Shown in pieces: positions 35,048 through 43,941 of a stretch of 64,000 nt of DNA. Source of the stretch: Candidatus Devosia phytovorans (GTDB lineage: Bacteria; Pseudomonadota; Alphaproteobacteria; Rhizobiales; Devosiaceae). The notes beneath the pieces are model-generated. The model did not search any database. It worked only from the letters and a program-made list of their open reading frames with translations, and was not told the DNA's origin. A program made the position numbers and the translations under genes. How positions within the stretch are numbered: the stretch's first letter is position 1; each line of letters begins with the position of its first letter. Location: the NCBI GenBank assembly GCA_029202405.1, contig CP119312.1, positions 377,001 through 441,000 of the forward strand, given 5' to 3'.

Positions 35048-36241
35048 ATGAACATCCATGAACATCAGGCCAAAGAACTGCTGAAGGGCTATGGCGCACC
35101 GGTTGCTGCCGGCGTCGCGATCTTCTCGGCAGACGAGGCAGAAGCTGCTGCCAAGTCGCTGCCGGGCCCGCTCTATGTGGTCAAGAGCCAGATCCATGCC
35201 GGCGGTCGCGGCAAGGGCAAGTTCAAGGAACTCGGTCCCGATGCCAAGGGCGGTGTGCGCCTGGCCAAGACCATCGATGACGTGGTCGCCTTCTCCAAGG
35301 AAATGCTGGGCAATACGCTGGTGACCAAGCAGACCGGCGATGCCGGCAAGCAGGTCAATCGCCTCTATATCGAAGATGGCGCCGACATTGCCCGCGAGCT
35401 CTATACCTCGCTGCTGGTCGATCGCACGACCGGTCGCGTGTCCTTTGTCATCTCGACCGAAGGCGGCATGGACATCGAGGCCGTGGCGCATGACACCCCG
35501 GAAAAGATCATTGCCGTCGATATCGACCCGACCACGGGCGTGACCGAAGCCAATGTCGCCGAGATCGTTGCGGCCCTCCAGCTCGATGGCGATGCCAAGG
35601 CTGACGCGGCCAAGCTGTTCCCGATCCTTTACAAGGCCTTCACTGAAACCGACATGAGCCTGTTGGAAGTGAACCCGCTGATCGTGATGACCGACGGTCA
35701 CCTGCGCGTGCTCGACGCCAAGGTGAGCTTCGACAACAACGCCTCCTTCCGCCACGACGAGCTCAAGCCGCTGCGCGACCTCTCGGAAGAAGACGCCAAG
35801 GAAATCGAAGCATCCAAATTCGACCTGGCCTACGTCGCCCTCGACGGCAATATCGGCTGCATGGTCAATGGCGCGGGTCTTGCCATGTCCACCATGGACA
35901 TCATCAAGCTCTATGGCGCCGAGCCGGCAAACTTCCTCGACGTTGGTGGCGGCGCCTCCAAGGAGAAGGTAACGGCTGCGTTCAAGATCATCACGGCCGA
36001 TCCGGCTGTCGAAGGGATCCTGGTCAACATCTTCGGCGGCATCATGCGCTGCGACGTCATTGCCGAGGGCGTGATCGCCGCGGTCAAGGAAGTCGGCCTC
36101 AAGGTGCCGCTGGTGGTTCGCCTCGAAGGCACCAATGTCAAGGAAGGCAAGGCCATCCTCGACAATTCGGGCCTCGATGTGATCTCGGCCGATGACCTGG
36201 ACGACGCTGCCCAGAAGATTGTGAAGGCCGTGCAGGGCTAA
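35048..36241 (+). CDS. sucC: succinyl-CoA synthetase beta subunit
   Basis: The ATP-grasp subunit of succinyl-CoA ligase, 397 residues, standard length. It begins MNIHEHQAKELLKGYGAPV, the family's invariant opening. It contains SQIHAGGRGKGKFK (nucleotide-binding loop), LEVNPLI and the C-terminal NIFGGIMRCDVIAEGV. AAGGGG lies ahead of the ATG. Two short genes of unknown function follow at gaps of 4 bases and -1 base before sucD, which is unusual for genes whose products form one complex. Confidence 0.97.
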   Translation: MNIHEHQAKELLKGYGAPVAAGVAIFSADEAEAAAKSLPGPLYVVKSQIHAGGRGKGKFKELGPDAKGGVRLAKTIDDVVAFSKEMLGNTLVTKQTGDAGKQVNRLYIEDGADIARELYTSLLVDRTTGRVSFVISTEGGMDIEAVAHDTPEKIIAVDIDPTTGVTEANVAEIVAALQLDGDAKADAAKLFPILYKAFTETDMSLLEVNPLIVMTDGHLRVLDAKVSFDNNASFRHDELKPLRDLSEEDAKEIEASKFDLAYVALDGNIGCMVNGAGLAMSTMDIIKLYGAEPANFLDVGGGASKEKVTAAFKIITADPAVEGILVNIFGGIMRCDVIAEGVIAAVKEVGLKVPLVVRLEGTNVKEGKAILDNSGLDVISADDLDDAAQKIVKAVQG

Positions 36242-36245
36242 GGCG

Positions 36246-36776
36246 ATGCGCGCCGGCCTGGCTGTCATTGCCGCGCTTGCCCTCTGCGTCACGCCAGCCA
36301 TGGCGCAGGGCAAGGCCAAGACTCCGCCACAGGCGGGGTCGCTGGCTGCGCTCGAAGTCTGCGCGCTGTTCGCCGGCGGCAATGCCGATGCCGAGACGCT
36401 TGCGACGGAAATGGGTTGGGATGTGAGCCCGGGCGATCCTGAATCGCTTTGGGTTGAATCTACCAATTTCTACAAGCAGGTTCCCGGCCTTGGTTATGCC
36501 GAGGGCTTCGTGCTGATGGAGACCTATCCCGACGCCGACTTCGGCTATTGCCGGATCGATGTCACGGAAGCCGAAGGCGAGGCCGATGTGGCGCTGATCG
36601 AAGACCTGCCCGAGTGGCATGGCGAGATCCGCAACAAGGGCGCCGGCACCTATGGCTCGTGGATGAGCCAGGACTATGGCGGGCAGCGCCTGCTGCTGTC
36701 GCATGAGGACGAATATGGCTTCGTGCTGCAGCTTACCGTGATCCGGCCCAAGCCCGGTGAAGGGGAGGCGGGCTGA
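36246..36776 (+). CDS. secreted protein of unknown function between sucC and sucD
   Basis: A 176-residue protein with a clear Sec signal peptide (cut after TPAMA, about residue 20), then a mature domain of about 155 residues. The domain has three Cys (EVCALFAGG, FGYCRIDV) and many aromatics. I do not recognise a family. It starts 4 bases after sucC and its TGA shares a base with the next ATG, so it is translated within the sucC-sucD message. Nothing in it suggests a role in succinyl-CoA synthesis; the mature protein would be periplasmic. Confidence 0.7.
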   Translation: MRAGLAVIAALALCVTPAMAQGKAKTPPQAGSLAALEVCALFAGGNADAETLATEMGWDVSPGDPESLWVESTNFYKQVPGLGYAEGFVLMETYPDADFGYCRIDVTEAEGEADVALIEDLPEWHGEIRNKGAGTYGSWMSQDYGGQRLLLSHEDEYGFVLQLTVIRPKPGEGEAG

Positions 36777-36973
36777 TGGGTGAGATCATCGTCACCTGGG
36801 CACCTCTCGTGCTCATTGTCATCGCCGTCGCCATCACCGGGCGCATGTCGGTGAAAAGCTATTCGAACCACGTCGCGCGCGTGGAGGAAATCAACAAGGA
36901 TCTCGTTGTCATGACCCAGGAAATGGTCGCCGAGCTCCGAGCAATCAAACAACTCCTGAAGGACCAGAAGTAG
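36776..36973 (+). CDS. small single-pass membrane protein between sucC and sucD
   Basis: A 65-residue protein with one N-terminal transmembrane helix (about residues 3-23, IIVTWAPLVLIVIAVAITG) and a cytoplasmic helical tail likely to form a coiled coil (HVARVEEINKDLVVMTQEM, EIRAIKQLL-like heptads). It overlaps the upstream gene by one base. The sucD ATG follows its stop with no gap, so the four genes are tightly coupled. The family is unknown. It might anchor a partner at the membrane, but that is only inferred from shape. Confidence 0.65.
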   Translation: MGEIIVTWAPLVLIVIAVAITGRMSVKSYSNHVARVEEINKDLVVMTQEMVAELRAIKQLLKDQK

Positions 36974-37882
36974 ATGTCGATCCTCGTCAACAGAGACACC
37001 AAGGTTCTCGTCCAGGGCCTCACCGGCAAGACTGGCACGTTCCACACCGAACAGGCGCTGGCCTATTACGGCACCAAGATGGTGGGTGGCGTGAACCCCA
37101 AGAAGGCCGGCGAAACCTGGACCTCGGGCGTGGATGGCTCGGCTTCGCTCCCGGTCTTTGCCACGGTTGCCGAAGGCCGCGAAAAGACCGGCGCCAATGC
37201 CTCGGTCATCTATGTGCCGCCTCCGGGTGCCGCCGCTGCCATCGAAGAAGCGATCGACGCGGAAATTCCGCTGATCGTCTGTATCACCGAAGGCGTGCCG
37301 GTTCTCGACATGGTCCGCGTCAAGGCCAAGCTCGAAAAGTCCAAGTCGCGCCTGATCGGCCCGAACTGCCCGGGCGTGCTGACGCCGGAAGAATGCAAGA
37401 TCGGCATCATGCCGGGTTCGATCTTCTCGAAGGGTTCGGTGGGCATTGTTTCCCGCTCGGGCACGCTTACCTATGAAGCAGTGTTCCAGACCACCAATGA
37501 AGGCCTGGGCCAGACCACGGCCGTCGGCATCGGTGGTGATCCGGTCAAGGGCACCGAGTTCATCGACATGCTCGAAATGTTCCTCGCTGACGAAGCCACC
37601 AAGTCGATCATCATGATCGGCGAAATCGGCGGTTCTGCCGAGGAAGACGCCGCCCAGTTCCTGATCGACGAAGCTAAGCGCGGCCGCAAGAAGCCGATGG
37701 CCGGCTTTATCGCTGGTCGTACCGCTCCGGCGGGTCGCACCATGGGCCATGCTGGTGCCGTAATTTCAGGCGGTAAGGGCGGTGCCGAAGAAAAGATCGC
37801 GGCCATGGAAGCTGCCGGCATCAAGGTGTCGAGTTCCCCGGCCCGTATCGGTCGTACTCTTGCCGAAGTGCTCAAGGGCTAA
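36974..37882 (+). CDS. sucD: succinyl-CoA synthetase alpha subunit
   Basis: The CoA-binding, phosphohistidine-carrying subunit, 302 residues. It begins SILVNRDTKVLVQGLTGK, has YVPPPGAA and GPNCPGVLTPEECKIG, and the phosphorylated His lies in GRTMGHAGAVISGGKG. Its ATG directly follows the stop of the small membrane protein. The product pairs with SucC. A GC-rich hairpin lies 88 bp downstream, before sucA. Confidence 0.97.
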   Translation: MSILVNRDTKVLVQGLTGKTGTFHTEQALAYYGTKMVGGVNPKKAGETWTSGVDGSASLPVFATVAEGREKTGANASVIYVPPPGAAAAIEEAIDAEIPLIVCITEGVPVLDMVRVKAKLEKSKSRLIGPNCPGVLTPEECKIGIMPGSIFSKGSVGIVSRSGTLTYEAVFQTTNEGLGQTTAVGIGGDPVKGTEFIDMLEMFLADEATKSIIMIGEIGGSAEEDAAQFLIDEAKRGRKKPMAGFIAGRTAPAGRTMGHAGAVISGGKGGAEEKIAAMEAAGIKVSSSPARIGRTLAEVLKG

Positions 37883-37969
37883 TAGTACGACTAATGTCGG
37901 TCGCGCTTCGGACATAGAAGGGTGTTAGGCCTTGCTAAGTCCGTGGCGGGAAACACAATCAAGTGAGCA

Positions 37970-37989
37970 GCGGCGCCAAAGGGCGCCGC
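37970..37989 (+). terminator. GC-rich hairpin between sucD and sucA
   Basis: An 8-bp perfect stem (GCGGCGCC with GGCGCCGC, AAAG loop) lacks a T-tract. It could attenuate or stabilise the sucCD message rather than end it fully. Confidence 0.45.
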
Positions 37990-38114
37990 AAGTCTTAACA
38001 AGATACAAAGGAAATGTGGTCAGTATTCCCGAAATTTTCTGACCGCACTTGAGGCCAGCGCGGCGCTGGTCCGTTGAGAAGGATGGCGGGGCGTGGGCCT
38101 CGCGACAAAAAGCG

Positions 38115-41100
38115 ATGACACGACAGGAAAAGAACGACACGTTCTTGCTGACTTCGTTCCTCTATGGGGGGAACGCCGACTATATCGAACAGCTTTATTC
38201 CCGCTACAAGACCGATCCGCAGAGTGTCGATGACACCTGGAAGAGCTTCTTTTCCAAGCTCGACGACGGTGAAGGTGTCGCCCAAAAGAATGCCGAGGGC
38301 CCGAGCTGGGGCCGCAAGGACTGGCCGCAGAGCGCCAATGGTGATCTGGTCAGTGCGCTGGACGGCAATTGGGGCGAAATCGCCGTTAAGACCGAGAAGG
38401 CCATCGCCAAGAAGGCCGAGGCCATGGGCGTTGCCAAGAGCAGCGTAGCCGATGTGCTGCAGGCGACGCGCGACAGCATCCGCGCCATCATGATGATCCG
38501 TGCCTATCGCATGCGCGGGCATCTGCATGCCGATCTCGATCCGCTCAAGATGAAGGAAGACGAGCCGGCGCCGGAGCTCGATCCCAAGAGCTATGGCTTC
38601 ACCGAGGCCGATTACACCCGCAAGATCTTCGTCGATGGCTATCTGGGCCTCGAATATGCGACCCTGCCGGAAATGCTGGCCATCCTGCAGCGCACCTATT
38701 GCGGCACGATGGGCATCGAGTTCATGCATATCTCCGACCCCGAAGCCAAGCAGTGGATCCAGGAGCGCATCGAAGGTCCGGACAAGGAAATTTCCTTCAC
38801 CGCCGAAGGCAAGAAGGCGATCCTCTCCAAGCTGATCGAGGCCGAAGGCTTCGAGAAGTTCATCGACGTCAAATATACCGGCACCAAGCGCTTCGGCCTT
38901 GATGGCGGTGAATCCACCATTCCGGCGCTCGAGCAGATCATCAAGCGCGGCGGCGCGCTGGGCATTAAGGATATCGTGCTGGGCATGGCCCACCGCGGTC
39001 GCCTGAACGTTCTGACCCAGGTCATGCAAAAGCCGCACCGCGCCCTGTTCCACGAGTTCAAGGGTGGCGCCTTCTATCCCGACGACGTCGAGGGCTCGGG
39101 CGATGTGAAGTACCACCTGGGTGCTTCCTCCGACCGCGACTTCGACGGCAACAAGGTCCACCTGTCGCTGACGGCCAACCCATCGCATCTCGAGATCGTC
39201 GATCCCGTCGTGCTCGGCAAGTCGCGCGCCAAGCAGGACCAGCACATTTCGCCCGACGGCAAGCTGGTCAATATCGCCACCGATGGCAAGCCGGACCGCT
39301 CCATGGTCCTGCCGCTCTTGATCCACGGCGATGCGGCCTTTGCCGGCCAGGGTGTGATCGCCGAATGCCTGGGCCTTTCGGGCCTCAAGGGGCATCGTAC
39401 GGGTGGTTCGATCCACTTCGTGATCAACAACCAGATCGGCTTCACCACCTCGCCGATGTATTCGCGCTCGTCTCCATATCCGACCGATGTGGCCAAGATG
39501 ATCGAGGCGCCGGTGTTCCATGTGAATGGTGACGATCCGGAAGCGGTGGTGTTTGCTGCCAAGGTGGCCGTCGAGTATCGCCAGAAGTTCGGCAAGCCTG
39601 TCGTCATCGACATGTTCTGCTATCGCCGCTTCGGCCACAACGAAGGCGACGAGCCAAGCTTCACCCAGCCGCTGATGTATTCCAAGATCCGTGCGCACAA
39701 GTCGACGCTGGAGCTCTATTCGGACAAGCTGGTCGCCGAGGGTCACCTGACCACGGCCGAAGTCGACCAGATGAAGGCCGATTGGCGCGCCAAGCTCGAA
39801 GGCGAATTCGAAGCCGGCCAGGATTATCGTCCGAACAAGGCCGATTGGCTCGATGGCGCCTGGAAAGACTTCAAGCCCGCCGACCAGGAAGGTCCGCGCC
39901 GTGGCGACACGGGCGTGGCGATCGACCAGTTGGCCAGGATCGGTACCGCACTGACGCGTATCCCCGAAGGCTTCAACGTCCACAAGACGGTCAAGCGCTT
40001 CATGGACAATCGCCTCGCGGCGATCGAGTCGGGCGAAGGCATTGACTGGGCAACCGCAGAAGCCCTGGCGTTCGGCACGCTGGTGACGGAAGGGAACCCG
40101 GTTCGTCTTTCGGGACAGGACGTCGAGCGTGGTACGTTCAGCCAGCGTCATTCGGTGCTCAACGACCAGCAGGTCGACAACAAGAGCTATACGCCGCTCA
40201 ATAATCTCGACCCCGAGAACCAGGCTCGCTACGAAGTCATCAATTCGATGCTGTCGGAAGAAGCCGTGCTCGGCTTCGAATACGGCTATTCGCTCGCGGA
40301 ACCGAAAGCGCTGACCATCTGGGAAGCCCAGTTCGGCGACTTCGTGAATGGTGCCCAGGTTGTCATCGACCAGTTCATCTCCTCGGGCGAGCGCAAGTGG
40401 TTCCGCATGTCGGGCCTCGTGATGCTTTTGCCGCATGGCTATGAAGGGCAGGGCCCGGAGCATTCCTCCGCGCGTCCCGAGCGCTTCCTCCAGCTCTGCG
40501 CCGAAGACAATATGCAGGTCGCCAACTGCACGACCCCGGCCAACTATTTCCATGCGCTGCGCCGCCAGGTTGAACGCGACTTCCGCAAGCCGCTGATCCT
40601 GATGACGCCCAAGAGCCTGCTGCGCCACAAGCGTGCCACCTCGGGTCTCGTCGAAATGGGTCCAGACTCCTGCTTCCATCGTCTGCTGTGGGACGATGCC
40701 GAAGCACCCGGCGCGCCCAAGACGACCACCAAGCTGGTGGCGGACGAAAAGGTCCGTCGCGTCGTGCTCTGCACCGGCAAGGTCTATTACGATCTGCTGG
40801 AAGATCGCGAGAAGAAGGGCATTGACGATGTCTATCTGCTGCGCATCGAACAGCTCTATCCGTTCCCGGCCAAGGCGCTGCTCGACATCCTGGGTCGTTT
40901 CCAGAATGCAGAGATCATCTGGTGCCAGGAAGAGCCCAAGAATATGGGTGCCTGGGCCTTCATTCAGCCCTATGTTGAATGGGTCTTCGACCAGATGGGC
41001 CGTACCGGTCAGCGCGTGCGCTACACCGGCCGTCCGGCCTCTGCCTCCACTGCAACGGGTCTGATGCGGACGCACCTTGCCCAGCTCCAAGCCTTCCTCG

Positions 41101-41120
41101 ATGAAGCCCTCGGCCAATAA
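38115..41120 (+). CDS. sucA: 2-oxoglutarate dehydrogenase E1 component
   Basis: The thiamine-diphosphate decarboxylase of the 2-oxoglutarate dehydrogenase complex, 1001 residues, close to the usual alphaproteobacterial length. It opens TRQEKNDTFLLTSFLYGGNA, the family's peripheral-subunit-binding N-terminus. The ThDP region has HGDAAFAGQGVIAE and VINNQIGFTT, and the C-terminus contains RIEQLYPFP. The ATG at 38115 begins as relatives do; an in-frame start at 38049 adds 22 unrelated residues. It is followed after 11 bp by sucB. No strong ribosome site precedes it; a short upstream frame (38083-38118) ends on its start codon. Confidence 0.97.
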   Translation: MTRQEKNDTFLLTSFLYGGNADYIEQLYSRYKTDPQSVDDTWKSFFSKLDDGEGVAQKNAEGPSWGRKDWPQSANGDLVSALDGNWGEIAVKTEKAIAKKAEAMGVAKSSVADVLQATRDSIRAIMMIRAYRMRGHLHADLDPLKMKEDEPAPELDPKSYGFTEADYTRKIFVDGYLGLEYATLPEMLAILQRTYCGTMGIEFMHISDPEAKQWIQERIEGPDKEISFTAEGKKAILSKLIEAEGFEKFIDVKYTGTKRFGLDGGESTIPALEQIIKRGGALGIKDIVLGMAHRGRLNVLTQVMQKPHRALFHEFKGGAFYPDDVEGSGDVKYHLGASSDRDFDGNKVHLSLTANPSHLEIVDPVVLGKSRAKQDQHISPDGKLVNIATDGKPDRSMVLPLLIHGDAAFAGQGVIAECLGLSGLKGHRTGGSIHFVINNQIGFTTSPMYSRSSPYPTDVAKMIEAPVFHVNGDDPEAVVFAAKVAVEYRQKFGKPVVIDMFCYRRFGHNEGDEPSFTQPLMYSKIRAHKSTLELYSDKLVAEGHLTTAEVDQMKADWRAKLEGEFEAGQDYRPNKADWLDGAWKDFKPADQEGPRRGDTGVAIDQLARIGTALTRIPEGFNVHKTVKRFMDNRLAAIESGEGIDWATAEALAFGTLVTEGNPVRLSGQDVERGTFSQRHSVLNDQQVDNKSYTPLNNLDPENQARYEVINSMLSEEAVLGFEYGYSLAEPKALTIWEAQFGDFVNGAQVVIDQFISSGERKWFRMSGLVMLLPHGYEGQGPEHSSARPERFLQLCAEDNMQVANCTTPANYFHALRRQVERDFRKPLILMTPKSLLRHKRATSGLVEMGPDSCFHRLLWDDAEAPGAPKTTTKLVADEKVRRVVLCTGKVYYDLLEDREKKGIDDVYLLRIEQLYPFPAKALLDILGRFQNAEIIWCQEEPKNMGAWAFIQPYVEWVFDQMGRTGQRVRYTGRPASASTATGLMRTHLAQLQAFLDEALGQ

Positions 41121-41131
41121 AGGACAAACCA

Positions 41132-42397
41132 ATGTCGACTGAAATCCGCGTCCCCACCCTTGGCGAGAGCGTGACCGAGGCCACGATCGGCCAGTGGTTC
41201 AAGAAGGTTGGTGACTCTGTCGCCGCCGACGAGCCCATCGTCGAGCTCGAGACCGACAAGGTGACCATCGAAGTGCCGGCGCCTGCCGCTGGCGTGCTTG
41301 AAGCCATCGCTGCCCAGCCGGGCGAAACCGTCGACGTCGGTGCCCTGCTGGGTGCCATCGGCGGCGCCGGTGCTGCTGCTGCTCCTGCCGCCGCGGCTCC
41401 GGCCAAGGCCGAAGTCCCGGCTGCCAATGTTGCCGGCCCCGAGCCGGTGCAGCAGGCAACCGATCGCGCTCCGGCGCCGTCGGCCCAGAAGATGATCAAC
41501 GAGAACGGCCTCGACGCCGGCACCATTGCCGGTTCGGGCAAGTCGGGCCAGGTGCTCAAGGAAGACGTGCTGTCTGCCCTTGCCAAGCCGGCTCAGGCTG
41601 CGGCTCCTGCCGTGGCCCAGGCCGCACCGGCATCGGCTCCCGCTGCCAAGCCTGAGGCGCCCAAGGCGCCGCGCGCTCCGGTTGCTGCCGATGATGCGGA
41701 GCGGGAAGAGCGGGTCAAGATGACCCGCCTGCGCCTCACCATCGCCCGTCGCCTCAAGGACGCGCAGAACACCGCCGCCATGCTGACCACTTTCAACGAA
41801 GTGGACATGAAGCCGGTGATGGACCTGCGCAATTCCTACAAGGAGCTGTTCGAGAAGAAGCATGGCGTCAAGCTCGGCTTCATGGGCTTTTTCACCAAGG
41901 CCGTCGTTCATGCCCTCAAGGAAATCCCGGCGGTCAATGCCGAGATCGATGGCGATGAGCTGATCTACAAGCAGTACGCCCATATCGGCGTGGCCGTGGG
42001 CACTGACAAGGGCCTCGTGGTCCCGGTGCTGCGCGATGCCGACCAGATGTCGATCGCCGAGATCGAAAAGGGCATTGCCGGCCTGGGCAAGAAGGCCCGT
42101 GACGGTGCGCTGTCGATGGCCGACATGCAGGGCGGCACCTTCACCATCTCCAATGGTGGTGTCTATGGCTCGCTGATGTCGACGCCGATCCTCAACGCCC
42201 CGCAGTCCGGCATTCTGGGCATGCACAAGATCCAGGAACGTCCGGTCGTGGTCGGTGGCCAGATCGTCATCCGTCCGATGATGTATCTCGCCCTCAGCTA
42301 CGATCACCGTATCGTTGACGGCAAGGAAGCCGTGACCTTCCTGGTGCGCGTCAAGGAGAGCCTCGAGGCGCCGGAACGCCTGGTGCTCGACCTCTAA
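41132..42397 (+). CDS. sucB: 2-oxoglutarate dehydrogenase E2 (dihydrolipoyl succinyltransferase)
   Basis: The core acyltransferase, 421 residues. One lipoyl domain (residues 1-80) has the lipoylated Lys in ETDKVTIEVPA. An Ala/Pro-rich linker follows, then the E1/E3-binding domain (APSAQKMINENGLDAGTI) and a second linker. The catalytic domain ends with SYDHRIVDGKEA, holding the active His and Asp. It forms an operon with sucA and ends at a strong terminator. Its E3 partner, lpdA, lies 3.4 kb downstream on the same strand. Confidence 0.97.
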   Translation: MSTEIRVPTLGESVTEATIGQWFKKVGDSVAADEPIVELETDKVTIEVPAPAAGVLEAIAAQPGETVDVGALLGAIGGAGAAAAPAAAAPAKAEVPAANVAGPEPVQQATDRAPAPSAQKMINENGLDAGTIAGSGKSGQVLKEDVLSALAKPAQAAAPAVAQAAPASAPAAKPEAPKAPRAPVAADDAEREERVKMTRLRLTIARRLKDAQNTAAMLTTFNEVDMKPVMDLRNSYKELFEKKHGVKLGFMGFFTKAVVHALKEIPAVNAEIDGDELIYKQYAHIGVAVGTDKGLVVPVLRDADQMSIAEIEKGIAGLGKKARDGALSMADMQGGTFTISNGGVYGSLMSTPILNAPQSGILGMHKIQERPVVVGGQIVIRPMMYLALSYDHRIVDGKEAVTFLVRVKESLEAPERLVLDL

Positions 42398-42425
42398 TCT
42401 GCCTGATTGAAACTGCACAATTTGA

Positions 42426-42451
42426 GGGTCCGCTTCGGCGGGCCCTTTTTT
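42426..42451 (+). terminator. rho-independent terminator after sucAB
   Basis: An 8-bp stem (GGGTCCGC with GCGGGCCC, TTCG tetraloop) is followed by six T residues, 28 bases after the sucB stop. Confidence 0.92.
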
Positions 42452-42485
42452 GTAGCAGTTTCGTGATGTCGGTTACCCTCGATGC

Positions 42486-42498
42486 TAACAGTCTGTTA
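42486..42498. promoter_or_regulatory. short palindrome, possible operator
   Basis: TAACAG-T-CTGTTA is a perfect 13-bp dyad 54 bp upstream of the 42552 gene, in an AT-richer stretch after the terminator. A regulator site is only a possibility. Confidence 0.3.
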
Positions 42499-42551
42499 AC
42501 GTCAAGGCCTCAGATGACATCAAACGTTCACACACGGTTTTCGGAGTAAGC

Positions 42552-43004
42552 TTGGTTTTGCGTTCCCTGGTTCTGACCGCCATTCTCGGGCTCGTTCCGT
42601 TCATTCCTGCTCACGCACAAGACGCCGGCAATGCCGAGCTGGTGGGCGAGCTGATGGCCTTCCATGGCTCGCGGGTGATCGTCTCGGCGATGACGACGCA
42701 TTGCTACGAGACCACCGGGCTCGATGGCGCCTACAAGACGGCCTATGACAATTGGTATCTGCGCAATATCGGCTTTCTCGATCTGGCCGACCGCGTCGTG
42801 ACGCGGCTTGGCGGCGCTCAGAACGGCGAGAAGCAGGCGGCCGAAACCTATGGCGGCACGCAGATCATGAGTGCCTATAACCAGGCCGAGGACAAGGACG
42901 TGTTCTGCCGCGGCTTTCTCGCCCAGGTGCAGGACGGCGCGCTCGATATCGACCAGCAGCTCCCCGAAGCCCTTGCCAGGGCTCAGGAAGTCGCCTCGCA
43001 GTAG
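42552..43004 (+). CDS. secreted protein of unknown function
   Basis: A 150-residue protein with a Sec signal peptide (RSLVLTAILGLVPFIPAHA, cut at about residue 22). The mature part is helical with two cysteines (THCYETTG, VFCRGFL) that could form a disulfide. The start is a TTG with GGAG five bases upstream; no ATG or GTG gives the signal peptide. I do not recognise a family. It lies alone between the sucAB terminator and a converging gene; the two stop codons are adjacent. Confidence 0.7.
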   Translation: MVLRSLVLTAILGLVPFIPAHAQDAGNAELVGELMAFHGSRVIVSAMTTHCYETTGLDGAYKTAYDNWYLRNIGFLDLADRVVTRLGGAQNGEKQAAETYGGTQIMSAYNQAEDKDVFCRGFLAQVQDGALDIDQQLPEALARAQEVASQ

Positions 43005-43838
43005 CTAGAACGAAAAGCGGCGGGAAAGCCCGAGGCCGATGGTGAACTGGTGTTCGCTGCCGCTCTGGACGATGGGCGAATTGCGCGTGTCGCCGACGAA
43101 GGTCGAATAGGATCCCTTCAGATTGGCGAATGTATCGGGGATGAATTCGTAGCGCGCTTCGGCCTTGAGGCCGATGGACTTGATGCCGCCCTCGGCCTCG
43201 TATTCGGCAAGCCGTCCGCCGGTCGCCGCAGACTGGGCGCTGGTCACGCCAAAATAGGTGTCCATATAGCCTTCCGAAGCAAGGCTTACGACCGGGCCGC
43301 CGGTGATCTGGAGTTGCGGCGTCACGTCGGCCGTCACGTCGATTCCGACTTCGCCGACAACACCTTCCGCTCCACCAAAGGCATAGCGCGCGGCGCCGTA
43401 GACTTCGGCTGTGACGGTATCGGTCAGGACCATTTCATAGCCAACCCGGGCGCCCAGCCCGAAGGTGGCATCGACATTATCGAGGCCGGTCAGGGCTGCA
43501 TGGTCGGTGCTGACGCGTTCGCCGGCAAAGCTGACGGATGGGGCAAAGCGGAGGCCGCCTGCGGTCTTGGGTCCGCCACCGACGTCGATCAGGCCGGGGA
43601 TGTGGAAGCGCTCAACGGAAATGATGGGCAGGAAGGTGGCGCTATAGTCGGAGGCACCTTCATAGGCCGGCGCGGCACCTATGCCAGCGCCGAGAATGAA
43701 GATGAAATCATGTGTGGGCTGAATGGCATAGAGATCGGTGGGCGCAGCGCCGTAGGTGTCAAACCCGGCAGCATGGGAGAGGCTTGATGAGGCAATGAGC
43801 AGAGGAAAAGTCAGAACGAGGCAATAGGGGAAGCGCAT
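43005..43838 (-). CDS. MipA/OmpV family outer-membrane protein
   Basis: A 277-residue protein with a signal peptide (cut near SLSHA) and repeated beta-strands ending RRFSF, the C-terminal Phe of outer-membrane barrels. Motifs such as GAGIGAAPAYEGASDYSATFLP and the strand pair GLDNVDATFGLGARVGY mark the MipA/OmpV family. MipA scaffolds peptidoglycan enzymes in E. coli; most members are of unknown role. The start at 43838 gives a clean signal peptide; the frame extends to 44039 without one. Its stop abuts that of the opposite gene. Confidence 0.85.
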   Translation of the reverse strand: MRFPYCLVLTFPLLIASSSLSHAAGFDTYGAAPTDLYAIQPTHDFIFILGAGIGAAPAYEGASDYSATFLPIISVERFHIPGLIDVGGGPKTAGGLRFAPSVSFAGERVSTDHAALTGLDNVDATFGLGARVGYEMVLTDTVTAEVYGAARYAFGGAEGVVGEVGIDVTADVTPQLQITGGPVVSLASEGYMDTYFGVTSAQSAATGGRLAEYEAEGGIKSIGLKAEARYEFIPDTFANLKGSYSTFVGDTRNSPIVQSGSEHQFTIGLGLSRRFSF

Positions 43839-43941
43839 GAAATATCCAGTCGGTCCGGCCAGGCACACCGGAGTCGATGCAGTCTCGGACGCTCCCAGAT
43901 AGCACATGTATGTTACGGAGAGATTGCCTGCTGGCGGAAGG

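Noticed and set aside
37995..41132. 1045-codon open frame antisense to sucA
   Set aside because: High GC at third codon positions of sucA keeps the opposite frame open. The sense product is unmistakable, and no family is seen on the other strand.
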